This document shows positions 8,793-17,796 of a stretch of DNA of 39,248 bases, piece by piece. Numbering within the stretch: position 1 is the first letter of the stretch; the number at the start of each line of letters is the position of its first letter. The notes beneath the pieces were generated by a model. The model ran no database searches. It was not told where the DNA came from and saw nothing but the letters and a program-made list of their open reading frames with translations. The translations under genes were made by a program, and so were the position numbers. This DNA comes from Bacillota bacterium (GTDB lineage Bacteria > Bacillota > Clostridia > Oscillospirales > Ruminococcaceae). The stretch is from contig JAEYXR010000100.1 in the NCBI GenBank assembly GCA_023431215.1, positions 1 through 39,248 on the forward strand. The letters run 5' to 3'.

Positions 8793-8822
8793 ATAATATC
8801 ACTTTTGTTCAGGCAACGTCAA
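8793..8822 (-). promoter_or_regulatory. Predicted sigma-A promoter for amt
   Basis: On the minus strand, TTGACG (8822-8817), an 18-bp spacer and TATTAT (8798-8793), with an extended -10 TG one base upstream. The start of transcription is expected near 8786. Confidence 0.75.
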
Positions 8823-8994
8823 GATGCTTTTGAATATTTCTGCAATATTTGCATATTTATCCTGCATGACAGGCTTTGTTTTGTAACTTTATCCAACAAT
8901 AGCTTGGGTCCCTTGGTCAACATACTTTGGGAGCAAGCTGCTTTGTGGTACAAATTTAAACCCGCTGCCTTTGACAGCCATTTTTTGCAACACC

Positions 8995-9036
8995 AAAAAT
9001 AAGACCACAGTCAAATTCAAGTTTGACTGTGGTCTT
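8995..9036 (-). terminator. Rho-independent terminator of the PrsA-like gene
   Basis: A perfect 15-bp stem (9001-9015 with 9022-9036, core GACCACAGTCAAA) with a six-base loop, followed on the minus strand by ATTTTT. Confidence 0.9.
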
Positions 9037-9050
9037 TGGGCTATCAAGGA

Positions 9051-10235
9051 TTATTGGGAAACAGAGGTTGAAGATTCAGAAGCAGCCTCAGAGGAGGACT
9101 CCGAAGAAGATTCGGAGGAGCTTGCCTCAGTGGAAGAAGGAGAGGAGGATGCAGAAGAACTGCTGCTCTCCAGAGACTTCATATACTTCTCGGTATCTTT
9201 CTGAACCTTTTCGGGGGTATAAGCCTTTAGAGCATCTGCGTTGTATTCAATTTCAGCATCGCTGCCCCAGCTTTCCAAATCTGCCATAAACTCCTCGTAC
9301 TTAAGCTCCTGAATCAGAGCCATACGGAAGGAGTCTTTGACCTCCTGAGAGGTTCCTGCAATCTCCATGCGGTTCACTACATAATAGTAGTAGTCATCCT
9401 CAAAAGTGAAGATATCGCCTTCCTTGGCTTTTTCTACATTTTCCAGATAGGCAGGAGGAACAGAGGTATCATTTTTACGCAGGACATATTCATACTGGTC
9501 GTCCGCCAGGCGCTCGGGGGTTTCTGCACCTTCTTCGGCTTGGGCGCTGGCAACCTGAATTTCATACATCAGGCCTACAAAATCTTCACCTGCCACTGCA
9601 CGGTCATAGTAGCTTTGAGCATCGGCCTTTGCCTTTGCCAGCTGCTCTTCGTCAAAGGGGGTGTAGGTGGTAAAGTCAACTTTGGGGAAGATCATATAAC
9701 GGGTGCGGTAATAGTTTTCTGCAAAGATTTTTTCATAGTCCTCGTCAGAAACAGCCTTTTCTCCGCCTTCGCCGTACATGTTGTTAAAGATAAGCACGGT
9801 TTTCATGGACGCTTCGTTAATGGCTTCTACAGACTCCAGAGAAATACCCAGAGCTTTGTAATAGTCCTCACCCATGCTGTACAGGTAGTTTGCATACTCT
9901 TTGTAGTTTGTTACATCTTCTTCGCTTAGCTCCAGGCCCAGCTCAGCAAACTTCTTATTGATACCGGCAAGCTTGGTAACTTCTTTTTTGGCCATATCTT
10001 CCACATACTGGGAGGCAGATACGCCTTCGATATCACCTTTTAAAGGATCATCGGGATTTTCTGCCTTTGTGGCGGCATCATTGATGCCCATCATCAGGTA
10101 AGTCAGGTACATGCCGGGAGTAACGGTGGTATCGCCGGTTTTTGCAACCCAGCTGGTATCTTTGGATCCGCAAGCAGCCACAGATAAGGTCATCAGCAGG
10201 GCCAAGCTCAGCGCCAGAAGCTTTTTACAGTTCAT
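9051..10235 (-). CDS. PrsA/SurA-like foldase lipoprotein, parvulin domain degenerate
   Basis: A 394-residue exported lipoprotein. MNCKKLLALSLALLMTLSVA is followed by AC, a lipobox with Cys22. Residues about 30-170 form a helical SurA-N/PrsA-N-like chaperone region. About 180-330 resembles a parvulin domain: YRTRYMIFP in place of the usual R.HILV, then AVAGEDFVGLM and GDIFTFEDDYYYYVVNRM. The conserved His of HILV and the GGDLG motif are missing, so peptidyl-prolyl isomerase activity is doubtful. The last 40 residues are almost pure Ser/Glu/Ala, a flexible tail. It lies downstream of mfd with its own promoter and terminator; PrsA-like genes next to mfd are common in Clostridia. It probably assists folding of secreted proteins outside the membrane. 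Confidence 0.75.
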   Translation of the reverse strand: MNCKKLLALSLALLMTLSVAACGSKDTSWVAKTGDTTVTPGMYLTYLMMGINDAATKAENPDDPLKGDIEGVSASQYVEDMAKKEVTKLAGINKKFAELGLELSEEDVTNYKEYANYLYSMGEDYYKALGISLESVEAINEASMKTVLIFNNMYGEGGEKAVSDEDYEKIFAENYYRTRYMIFPKVDFTTYTPFDEEQLAKAKADAQSYYDRAVAGEDFVGLMYEIQVASAQAEEGAETPERLADDQYEYVLRKNDTSVPPAYLENVEKAKEGDIFTFEDDYYYYVVNRMEIAGTSQEVKDSFRMALIQELKYEEFMADLESWGSDAEIEYNADALKAYTPEKVQKDTEKYMKSLESSSSSASSSPSSTEASSSESSSESSSEAASESSTSVSQ

Positions 10236-10309
10236 CTTTTCTTTTTCCTCTCATTACGCGCCACATTGTAAAACGTGGTTGCTATTTTTGGGGATGTCAA
10301 CAAGTAAAT

Positions 10310-10338
10310 ATTATACACCGTACTGGCAGTGTTGTCCA
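10310..10338 (-). promoter_or_regulatory. Predicted sigma-A promoter for the PrsA-like gene
   Basis: Minus strand TGGACA (10338-10333), a 17-bp spacer and TATAAT (10315-10310). It gives a leader of about 70 bases, with a small hairpin (CCACATTGT...GTGG) in it. Confidence 0.7.
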
Positions 10339-10436
10339 TAAACATTGTGTTAAAACCATGTGACCGATGAGTGATAAATTTATAAAACAGAGTAATCATG
10401 ATAAAATCACGCAGCATTCACAGGTAAAACGATAGA

Positions 10437-13400
10437 TTAGTTGGGCTTTTCACTCATGGCTGCAATTACCTCGCGAATGGCATCCAAAGGCTGCTGCCCC
10501 TTTTGCAGGCGCACGCTGAGATAGGGCTTGGCACCTGCATTGACCAGTACGCGGCCCTTCAGGCTATGCACCAGTGTCACAGTACGCTCCATATCCAGCT
10601 GCTCGGGGAATAACAGGATATTTCCGCCCCGCTGGGTAATTTCACGAATACCCAAAGAAGCTGCGCCGTTTCGCACCAGAGCAACATCCAAAAGCCCCAC
10701 CACCGAAGCCGGCGGCTCGCCAAAGCGGTCTATCAGTTCATCCATGGTATCCAGATAATCCTCCTGGGTATACACACAGGCAATCTTTTTATAGATGTCA
10801 ATACGCTGGTTCAGGTTTTCTATATAATGCTCGGGAATGTGGGCTTCTATCTGAATATCCACCAGACACTCTCCGGTGCGCTGAATCGGCTCGCCTTTTT
10901 CTTCGCTGATGGCTTCAGAAAGCAGCTTCAGGTACAGGTCATAGCCTACTGCCTCCATGTGACCATGCTGCTGGCTGCCCAAAATATCACCTGCACCGCG
11001 GATTTCCAAATCTCGCATGGCAATACGGAATCCGGAGCCAAAGGAGGTAAACTCCCGGATGGCTGACAGGCGTTTTTCACCGGTCTCGGTTAAAATACGC
11101 CCCCGGCGGAAGGTAAAGTAGGCATAGGCGCGCCGCCCCGAGCGTCCCACACGCCCCCGCAGCTGGTACAGCTGGCTAAGGCCCATACGGTCGGCATCCT
11201 CAATAATCAGGGTATTGCAGTTGGGCACATCCACACCGGTTTCTATAATAGTAGTGCAAACCAAAATATCAATTTCTCGCTCAATGAGCTTACGCCAAAC
11301 CTCTGAAAGCTCTGTTTCGCTCATTTTGCCGTGGGCGGTGGCAATGACCGCATCGGGCAGCTTTTGACGCAATCGGCTGGCGCAGCCTTCAATGCTTTCT
11401 ACCCGATTGTGCAGGTAAAATGCCTGGCCGCCCCGGCGCAGCTCCTTGCGCAGTGCTTCGGCAATGAGTTCCTCATCAAATTCCAGCACATAGGTCTGTA
11501 CTGGGTGGCGGTCGTGGGGGGCTTCGGCAATGACCGACATATCCCGTATGCCGCTCATTGCCATATTCAAGGTACGGGGGATGGGAGTTGCCGACAAAGT
11601 CAGCACATCCACCTCGCTGCGCAGCTCTTTAAACCGCTCCTTGTGCGCTACGCCAAAGCGTTGCTCCTCATCAATGATACACAGCCCCAAATCTTTAAAC
11701 TCAATGTCCTTTTGTACCAGCTTATGGGTTCCCACAATAACGTCTATTTGTCCGCTTTTCAGCTTGCGGATAATCTCCCTTTGCTCCTTGGGACTGCGAA
11801 AGCGGCTTAGCAGCTCCACCGTTACCGGGTACCCCTCCAGCCTGCGCAAAAAGGTTTGATAATGCTGCCAGGCCAAGATGGTGGTGGGCACCATCACGGC
11901 ACATTGCTTGCCATCCAGCACGCACTTAAATACACCCCTCAGCGCCACCTCGGTTTTACCAAAGCCCACATCACCGCACAGCAGGCGGTCCATGGGTGTA
12001 CTCCGCTCCATGTCGCTTTTAATTTCGGCAATGCAGCGCAGCTGGTCATCGGTTTCGTCATATTCAAAACGCTGTTCAAACTCACGCTGCCAGTCACTGT
12101 CCTCGCTGAAGGCATAGCCCTTGGCGCTTAACCGCTTGGCATACAATGCTATCAGCTCCTTGGCCATATCCGAAACAGCTTTTTTTACCTTTTGGCGGGT
12201 TTTGCTCCACTCGGCGGAGTTTAGCTTGCTGAGCCGTACCTGGGCATCCTCCTTGCCGCCGATATATTTGGTCACCAAATCCAGCTGGGTCACCGGCACA
12301 AAGAGGGTGTCGGTGCCTGCGTAGCGGATTCTGATATAGTCCTTGATTACCCCCTGTACTTCTTTTTTAATAATCCCCTCAAAAACGCCTATGCCGTGAG
12401 CAACATGCACCACATAATCACCGGGAGTAAGGTCGGCAATGTCCTTAATGACCTTGCCGCTGTCCTTGTGTTTTTTCTGCTTGCGCACAGGGGCTACGTG
12501 TCCCGCTCTTCCGTAGGGTATTACCGCAAAAGAAATCTGGGGGTATTCCATACCCGCGCTAAGGCCGCCCTCGCAAACAAAGACGGTTTTGGACACATAG
12601 TCCTCACGGCTTTGAGAAAAATGCGCCGGCAAGCCCCGGCCCTGCAGGTCGGTTACCAGCGCCAGGGCACCGCGCTTAGTGCCTGCTGCCACATAGCAGC
12701 AGTAGCCTTCGTCCATATAATGCTCAAGGTCTTCCACCAGAGTATCCAGCTGGCCGCTCCATACCGAGAGGGTATTGGCCTTGATGTCTATCAGCTCACC
12801 CAAGGCAAGCCCGGGGTAGCTGCGGGGGAAGTTATCCAGCAGCAGGGTGGGGTAATTGTGGTAACAGTCGGTAAGTGCCGACAGGTCTGCCGACAGCCGG
12901 TGGGCCCCCTTGGTGAGTATCCCCTCCTCCAGCAGCAGCTTAATATCCTCCTCCTGCTGCCACTGGCTGTGGGTCACAGCTTCTTTTACCGCACTGCCCT
13001 CACATACAATCAACAAACGCTGGTCCATGTAAGAAAGCAGTGTGGCATTTTTTCCATAGATCAGGGGCAGATAGCGGTCGGCAGAGGGCAGCTCCTCGCC
13101 GCTGCACAGCAGCTTGATGTCCTGCTCCAAACCATGCCCGCCTATTTCTCTTTGTTTGTCTGTAAGGGTTTTCAAGTGCTGCTCCAGCAGTACTGCCAGC
13201 TCGGCAGGGGTATACAACAATTCTCTGGCCGGACTAATGGTAATTTCCTCTACCATTTCTTCACGGCGCTGGGTTTCTATAGAAAAACGGCTGATGGTGT
13301 CAATGTCATCGCCCCAGTACTCCACACGCACCGGCAGGGGTGCATCGGGACAAAAAAAGTCTACAATGCCGCCGCGGGCTGCAAATTGGCACACACCCTC

Positions 13401-13904
13401 AACCTGGTCGCATCGTTGGTAGCCTGCCCAAACCAAAAAGCTCAAGAGCTCCTGCTGCGGCAGGGTGTCGCCTGCGCGAAGAGGTCTTAAGCTTTTTTGC
13501 AGCACCTTGGGCGGCATGGTAAGCTGCAGCGCTGCAGCGGCACTGGCCACCGCCACTCCGCCCTTGCCCTGATGCAAACGTGCCAAAACCGAAAGGCGCA
13601 TGTGTTCATATTCCAGCGAAACACCCTCCACCCGGCGCAGGGTCAGCTCACGCTCGGGGTAAAGCCACGCAGCATCGCCCCCTGCAAAGAGGTTGATGTC
13701 CTCGCAGAGGCGGGCGGCGGCCTGTTCATCCTGGGTAATCACCAGTGCGCCCCGGCCGCTTTCTAAAGCTAGTGTACTGATGAGGTTTGCTTTATGAATT
13801 TGGGCAGGGCCGGTTACCAATACAGGGGTCTGCCCCTTAGCCAGCGCTTTGGATAGCCTTTGCACGCTCTCCAACCGCTGCAGTTGTTTGGTGAATAACG
13901 CCAT
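10437..13904 (-). CDS. mfd: Transcription-repair coupling factor
   Basis: A DNA translocase that removes RNA polymerase stalled at lesions and recruits UvrA. 1155 residues, standard length. Residues 1 to about 340 are the UvrB-homology module. About 490-560 is the CarD-like RNA polymerase interaction domain (GDYVVHVAHGIGVFEG). The helicase core follows, with Walker A GDVGFGKTEVALRG near 640, DEEQRFGV near 746 and the LRGRVGRSGR motif near 920. The C-terminal D7 domain near 1040 contains IDRFGEPP. The start ATG has GTAGGAGG seven bases upstream. It lies in the glmU-prs-pth-mfd order known from Firmicutes, 146 bp after pth. Confidence 0.98.
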   Translation of the reverse strand: MALFTKQLQRLESVQRLSKALAKGQTPVLVTGPAQIHKANLISTLALESGRGALVITQDEQAAARLCEDINLFAGGDAAWLYPERELTLRRVEGVSLEYEHMRLSVLARLHQGKGGVAVASAAAALQLTMPPKVLQKSLRPLRAGDTLPQQELLSFLVWAGYQRCDQVEGVCQFAARGGIVDFFCPDAPLPVRVEYWGDDIDTISRFSIETQRREEMVEEITISPARELLYTPAELAVLLEQHLKTLTDKQREIGGHGLEQDIKLLCSGEELPSADRYLPLIYGKNATLLSYMDQRLLIVCEGSAVKEAVTHSQWQQEEDIKLLLEEGILTKGAHRLSADLSALTDCYHNYPTLLLDNFPRSYPGLALGELIDIKANTLSVWSGQLDTLVEDLEHYMDEGYCCYVAAGTKRGALALVTDLQGRGLPAHFSQSREDYVSKTVFVCEGGLSAGMEYPQISFAVIPYGRAGHVAPVRKQKKHKDSGKVIKDIADLTPGDYVVHVAHGIGVFEGIIKKEVQGVIKDYIRIRYAGTDTLFVPVTQLDLVTKYIGGKEDAQVRLSKLNSAEWSKTRQKVKKAVSDMAKELIALYAKRLSAKGYAFSEDSDWQREFEQRFEYDETDDQLRCIAEIKSDMERSTPMDRLLCGDVGFGKTEVALRGVFKCVLDGKQCAVMVPTTILAWQHYQTFLRRLEGYPVTVELLSRFRSPKEQREIIRKLKSGQIDVIVGTHKLVQKDIEFKDLGLCIIDEEQRFGVAHKERFKELRSEVDVLTLSATPIPRTLNMAMSGIRDMSVIAEAPHDRHPVQTYVLEFDEELIAEALRKELRRGGQAFYLHNRVESIEGCASRLRQKLPDAVIATAHGKMSETELSEVWRKLIEREIDILVCTTIIETGVDVPNCNTLIIEDADRMGLSQLYQLRGRVGRSGRRAYAYFTFRRGRILTETGEKRLSAIREFTSFGSGFRIAMRDLEIRGAGDILGSQQHGHMEAVGYDLYLKLLSEAISEEKGEPIQRTGECLVDIQIEAHIPEHYIENLNQRIDIYKKIACVYTQEDYLDTMDELIDRFGEPPASVVGLLDVALVRNGAASLGIREITQRGGNILLFPEQLDMERTVTLVHSLKGRVLVNAGAKPYLSVRLQKGQQPLDAIREVIAAMSEKPN

Positions 13905-14050
13905 GGATAAACCTCCTACCTGACAAAACCGTGCTAAGATTGGTGCAAAGCTATGGCCTTTAAAAGAGTGCCCTTACTAGGATATTCACCAATTAGGTCA
14001 TATACCCGCATGTCTGAAGAAAATCAGCTTTTGTTTCAGCCAACGGCCTT

Positions 14051-14689
14051 TTAGACTTTGGGCTGTGCACCGTAATTGTTATAATCGTTCATTGCCTTAT
14101 CTGTGTTTTTGTTGACAATGCTTTGGCAGATAGGCTCTATTACCTTAAAAAGTTCCAGCAGCGCTTTGGCTTCCTGCTGGGAAAACTTACCCAGTACCCA
14201 GTCGGCAAGGTCATAGTCCGGATGGGGCTTTTGTCCCACTCCAATACGTACACGGGGGAAGTTGTTGCTGCCGCTGAGATAAATAATATTCTTCAGCCCG
14301 TTATGTCCGCCGTCGCTGCCGCTTTTGCGGATACGAAGCCGGCCCACAGGCTGGGTAACATCATCACAAATGACCACTACATTTTCAATGGGAATTTTAT
14401 AAAAGCGCATGGCCTCGCAAACTGCCTGCCCCGAAAGGTTCATAAAGGTAGAGGGCTTCATAAGCAGCACACGTTTGCCGCCCACCACAGCGTCTGCGCA
14501 TACTGACTGAAATTTGATGCGGTCTATTTTAACACCGGCTTTTGCAGCCAGTGCATCTACAGCCTCAAAGCCAACGTTGTGGCGGGTTCCGGCATATTTG
14601 GCGCCCGGATTGCCCAGCCCTACAATTAAATATTCCACTGCACCGGTGGGGGCAGGCTTTGCAATTTGTGCAAATAGTTTGTCCAGCAT
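14051..14689 (-). CDS. pth: Peptidyl-tRNA hydrolase
   Basis: Recycles peptidyl-tRNA released prematurely from ribosomes. 212 residues; the core starts at YLIVGLGNPGAKYAGTRHNVGF, which contains the catalytic His of TRHNVGF and an Asn. It continues with KPSTFMNLSG and the FPRVRIGVG strand. An 18-residue N-terminal extension precedes the core, a little longer than usual. GGAAGG lies eight bases before ATG 14689, supporting this start. The order glmU-prs-pth-mfd matches Bacillus gcaD-prs-ctc-spoVC-mfd without ctc. Confidence 0.96.
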   Translation of the reverse strand: MLDKLFAQIAKPAPTGAVEYLIVGLGNPGAKYAGTRHNVGFEAVDALAAKAGVKIDRIKFQSVCADAVVGGKRVLLMKPSTFMNLSGQAVCEAMRFYKIPIENVVVICDDVTQPVGRLRIRKSGSDGGHNGLKNIIYLSGSNNFPRVRIGVGQKPHPDYDLADWVLGKFSQQEAKALLELFKVIEPICQSIVNKNTDKAMNDYNNYGAQPKV

Positions 14690-15011
14690 AACTTTAACCT
14701 TCCTTGCGTATCAGACAGCTTTCAATCTTTGGCGAAAAAACAACGCCACTGTAACATTAATGCCCTTTTGTTCCATTTGGCTTTCCGGCCTTGGAGATTC
14801 ATTATGTTTCTTCTTTGCCGTGGCTTTCTACCAAAAAGACCCTTGTCGGCGCCTGGTTTCCGCTTTATCAACACCGATTGGGCAGGATAGGGAAAGCCCC
14901 CCACCCTGCCCGAACAGTTGGTTTCAGTATAGTACCTTGGTGCCGCAAAACCTGTCAAACCGGGTAAGCGGCTGTGTAAGATAGCCAGCAATAAAGCAGA
15001 TTGCCGGTTTA
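14690..15011. other. 322-bp spacer between prs and pth
   Basis: No gene seen. It holds two weak inverted repeats: GGGCAGG/CCTGCCC around 14878-14913 and AAACCGG/CCGGTTT around 14957-15011. Neither has a T tail. This is where ctc lies in Bacillus, but I see no rplY/ctc remnant in any frame. Confidence 0.5.
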
Positions 15012-15971
15012 TCAAATAAACAGAGGAGAAACAGGCTTATCCTCGTAGATGCGGCCAATGGCCTCGGCAAATACAGGGGCAATGGATAGCTGCTTGATGC
15101 GGCTTTCGGCTGCACCCTCTGGCAGGGGGATGGTATCCAAAAACAGCATTTCTTTGATGCAGCTGTTTTTAATACGCTCCAAAGCAGGGCCGGAAAGCAC
15201 GCCGTGGGTAGCACAGGCATAAACCTCAACAGCACCCTTTTCCATCAGGGCTGCTGCTGCGTTGCAAATGCTGCCGGCGGTATCTACCATATCGTCCACC
15301 AAAAATGCCTTTTTGCCCTTAACGTCTCCAATGACGTTCATAACCTCACAGACATTGGCGCGCTGACGGCGCTTATCTACAATGGCCAAAGAAGCGTTCA
15401 TTCTCTCGGCAAATTTGCGGGCACGGGTGACAGAGCCAAGGTCGGGAGAAACCACCACAAGATCTTCACGGGGAGAATCCTTGAACATCTCGGCATAGTA
15501 GGGGGCCAGAATAGGCACACCCAGCAGGTGGTCAACAGGGATATTAAAGAAGCCCTGAATCTGGGGAGCATGCAGGTCCATGGTCAGTACACGGTCTGCA
15601 CCGGCGGTGGCAATGAGGTCTGCACACAGCTTGGCAGAAATGGGGTCACGAGCCTTAGCTTTTCTATCCTGACGGGCATAACCATAGTAAGGAATGACAG
15701 CGGTGATGCGGCCGGCAGAAGCACGCTTAAAAGCATCCACCATAATTAAAAGCTCCATGAGGTTATTGTTGACAGGAGCGCAGGTGGACTGAATTACGAA
15801 AACGTCGGAACCGCGGACAGATTCTTCGATGGAAACCGAGATCTCACCATCAGCAAAGCTGGTAACAGTGCTCTTACCCACAGGCAGTCCCAGCAGTTTG
15901 GCAATGTCCTTGGCCACCCGGGGGTTAGAGTTGGCCGTAAAGATCTTGATATCCTTACCGTGAATGTTCAT
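15012..15971 (-). CDS. prs: Ribose-phosphate pyrophosphokinase (PRPP synthetase)
   Basis: Makes PRPP from ribose-5-phosphate and ATP; upp in this window consumes PRPP. 319 residues, class I size. Motifs: FADGEISV and ESVRGSDVFVIQS in the N-domain, YYGYARQDRKAKARDPI (catalytic Arg/Lys region), MDLHAPQIQGFF, the flexible loop VVSPDLGSVTRARKFA near residue 174 and the PRPP-binding loop FLVDDMVDTAGS near 222. ATG 15971 has GGAGAG nine bases upstream and follows glmU by 91 bp, so the two are probably co-transcribed. Confidence 0.97.
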   Translation of the reverse strand: MNIHGKDIKIFTANSNPRVAKDIAKLLGLPVGKSTVTSFADGEISVSIEESVRGSDVFVIQSTCAPVNNNLMELLIMVDAFKRASAGRITAVIPYYGYARQDRKAKARDPISAKLCADLIATAGADRVLTMDLHAPQIQGFFNIPVDHLLGVPILAPYYAEMFKDSPREDLVVVSPDLGSVTRARKFAERMNASLAIVDKRRQRANVCEVMNVIGDVKGKKAFLVDDMVDTAGSICNAAAALMEKGAVEVYACATHGVLSGPALERIKNSCIKEMLFLDTIPLPEGAAESRIKQLSIAPVFAEAIGRIYEDKPVSPLFI

Positions 15972-16062
15972 TTTAGCAGACTCTCCTCTTAAATACTTCT
16001 TACTTTTCTCTTATCCTTATGAGCTATTTATAATAAGTACCACAATCGGGTACGTGCTTCTG

Positions 16063-17445
16063 CTACTTCTTTTCTTTTCGATATCGAAGCGCCATTCCCT
16101 CTTTAATGACCTCGCGGGAACGGGCAATGCAGACGGCATCTGCCGGTACATCCACAGTGACGGCGGAGCCTGCCGCTGTATAGGCACCGTCGCCAATGGT
16201 TACGGGAGAAACCAAACTGGTGTTGCAGCCAATAAAGCAGTCATCTCCAATGGTGGTGCGAAACTTCTTTTTGCCGTTGTAGTTGGCAATGGCAACACCG
16301 CAGCCAAAATTGACGCGCTTTCCGCAGTCGGTATCTCCAATATAAGTCAGGTGAGCCGCATGGGTATCCTCACCCACTACAGAATTTTTAACCTCTACAA
16401 AGTCCCCAATCCGTACGCCTCTGCAAATGCGGCAATCAGGTCTTACCTGAGAAAAGGGGCCTATTTGTACGTCATCCTCCAGCACCGAGCGGGTGATGTA
16501 GGTGTTTCTTATCACACAGCCGTCGCCAATGACCGCATCTTCCAGCACCGAGCCGGGGCCAATGACGCAGCCTTTTCCAATGACACAGTGGCCCTTGATG
16601 ATGGTTCCGGGTAAAATTTGAGTATCGGCACCAATTTCTGCCTGGGCACTGATAACTACCCCGTCGGTGACAGGAATATCCACACCGGCATCGTACAGCT
16701 TATCAAACACCATTTCTCTGGCAATTTGGTTCAGGCTTGCCAGCTCCCGGCGACTGTTGGCACCCAGCACCACCTTGGCATCCTCGGCGTTAAAAGCATC
16801 TACCTTTAAGCCCTTTTCTATTAAGATAGCCGGAACCTGGGTCAAATAAAGCTCACCCTGTGCGTTTTGAGGTGTCAACAGGGGCAAAGCCTCCAACAAC
16901 GCCTCCACCTTAAACCAGCAGGCTCCGGAGTTGATTTCGGTAATTGCTCTTTCTGCACAAGTGGCATCCCGCTCCTCCACAATAGCGCGCACACCGCTTG
17001 CTCCGCGCAAAATACGGCCATAGCCTGTGGGGTTTGCAACCTTTGCAGATACCACGGTCATAGCATTGTTGCTTTCCTTATGAGCTTGATATGCTTTTTG
17101 GATAATTTCCCCAAATAAAAAGGGCGCATCTCCCAGCAGGATGAGTACATCCTTTTCGGCGTTCTGCCGCAAAAATTCCTCCGCACACAGTACCGCATGA
17201 CCGGTGCCCAGTCTCTGTTCCTGCACCGCTGTACGGGTATCCGTAGGAAGAACGCCGCATACGTCCTGAGAGCTTTTGCCCACTACCACACATATATTTT
17301 CTGAAGCAAGGTCCGCATCCATACAGTTTTGGTACACCCACCGAATCATTGGTGTACCCAGCACCTGACACAAAACCTTTGATCCTTCTGATTTCATACG
17401 CTTGCCGTTGCCTGCTGCCAGGATTACTGCACACGCCTTCACCAT
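16063..17445 (-). CDS. glmU: Bifunctional UDP-GlcNAc pyrophosphorylase / glucosamine-1-phosphate acetyltransferase
   Basis: Makes UDP-GlcNAc for wall synthesis in two steps. 460 residues from ATG 17445, which has AGGAGG ten bases upstream; the frame stays open to 17625 but that part is leader. The N-terminal nucleotidyltransferase (1 to about 230) opens with VILAAGNGKRMKS and has QEQRLGTGHAVLCAEE. The C-terminal half is a left-handed beta-helix of hexapeptide repeats (about 255-450), with HLTYIGDTDCGKRVNFGCG and ANYNGKKKFRT carrying the acetyltransferase His, Asn and Lys positions. It heads the glmU-prs-pth-mfd group and is divergent from ppdK. Confidence 0.97.
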   Translation of the reverse strand: MVKACAVILAAGNGKRMKSEGSKVLCQVLGTPMIRWVYQNCMDADLASENICVVVGKSSQDVCGVLPTDTRTAVQEQRLGTGHAVLCAEEFLRQNAEKDVLILLGDAPFLFGEIIQKAYQAHKESNNAMTVVSAKVANPTGYGRILRGASGVRAIVEERDATCAERAITEINSGACWFKVEALLEALPLLTPQNAQGELYLTQVPAILIEKGLKVDAFNAEDAKVVLGANSRRELASLNQIAREMVFDKLYDAGVDIPVTDGVVISAQAEIGADTQILPGTIIKGHCVIGKGCVIGPGSVLEDAVIGDGCVIRNTYITRSVLEDDVQIGPFSQVRPDCRICRGVRIGDFVEVKNSVVGEDTHAAHLTYIGDTDCGKRVNFGCGVAIANYNGKKKFRTTIGDDCFIGCNTSLVSPVTIGDGAYTAAGSAVTVDVPADAVCIARSREVIKEGMALRYRKEKK

Positions 17446-17584
17446 GAATCTTTTCCTCCTGTTATCCGGCTGATAAAATATCTTTGGCCAGATCTTAGCC
17501 CATAGGGAGAATTTCCCAAAGGCACAGCCGCCAAAACAGGGCTTGAGGAGCACCTCAAAAGTTCCCGTTGGGCGTACTATGCTT
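17446..17584 (-). promoter_or_regulatory. Structured glmU leader
   Basis: Untranslated region of about 135 bases. It contains a small hairpin (TTGAGG/CCTCAA, loop AGCA, 17543-17558) inside a GGG/CCC closure. A possible multibranch closure GCCCA (17498-17502) with TGGGC (17569-17573) surrounds it. One arm of a 12-bp perfect inverted repeat (17504-17515) pairs with 17595-17606, which lies in the promoter spacer. No known riboswitch recognised. Confidence 0.5.
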
Positions 17585-17613
17585 ATTATCGCAAGAAATT
17601 CTCCCTTTTGCAA
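17585..17613 (-). promoter_or_regulatory. Possible glmU promoter
   Basis: Minus strand TTGCAA (17613-17608), a 17-bp spacer and GATAAT (17590-17585). The spacer contains one arm of the 12-bp inverted repeat. A second candidate further upstream (GATACT near 17622) is weaker. Confidence 0.45.
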
Positions 17614-17707
17614 GTATCTGACCATGGTTTTTTGTTAAAAATTCAGTTTTCTTTCAATTTTATGCTTAAAATTTTTGCATTATTCTATGGTATTTGTCCA
17701 TATTCTT

Positions 17708-17716
17708 TGTTATAAT
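17708..17716 (+). promoter_or_regulatory. Extended -10 element upstream of ppdK
   Basis: TGTTATAAT (TGn plus TATAAT) is 80 bp before the ppdK start. The -35 region (TGGTAT near 17688) is poor, as is common with extended -10 promoters. Confidence 0.55.
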
Positions 17717-17796
17717 AAACCATGAATGCATGACAGCAGTTTCTACTTGTGGGACAAGCAGTCTTGTAATGTATTATTTGGGAGGTAAAAAGCTAA

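Noticed and set aside
8645..8794. A 50-residue N-terminal extension of the Amt-PII protein
   Set aside because: The upstream ATG lies in the -10 box and the frame passes through the terminator hairpin; ATG 8644 has a strong ribosome site and starts like other Amt proteins.
8971..9204. An acidic 77-codon frame opposite the PrsA-like tail
   Set aside because: It is the complement of the Ser-rich low-complexity codons; its acidic run is a composition effect.
12396..13490. A 364-codon plus-strand frame inside mfd
   Set aside because: Fully contained in and antisense to the clearly identified mfd; no ribosome site or recognisable family.
17446..17625. A 60-residue N-terminal extension of GlmU
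   Set aside because: It crosses the structured leader and promoter; ATG 17445 has AGGAGG and gives the family N-terminus.
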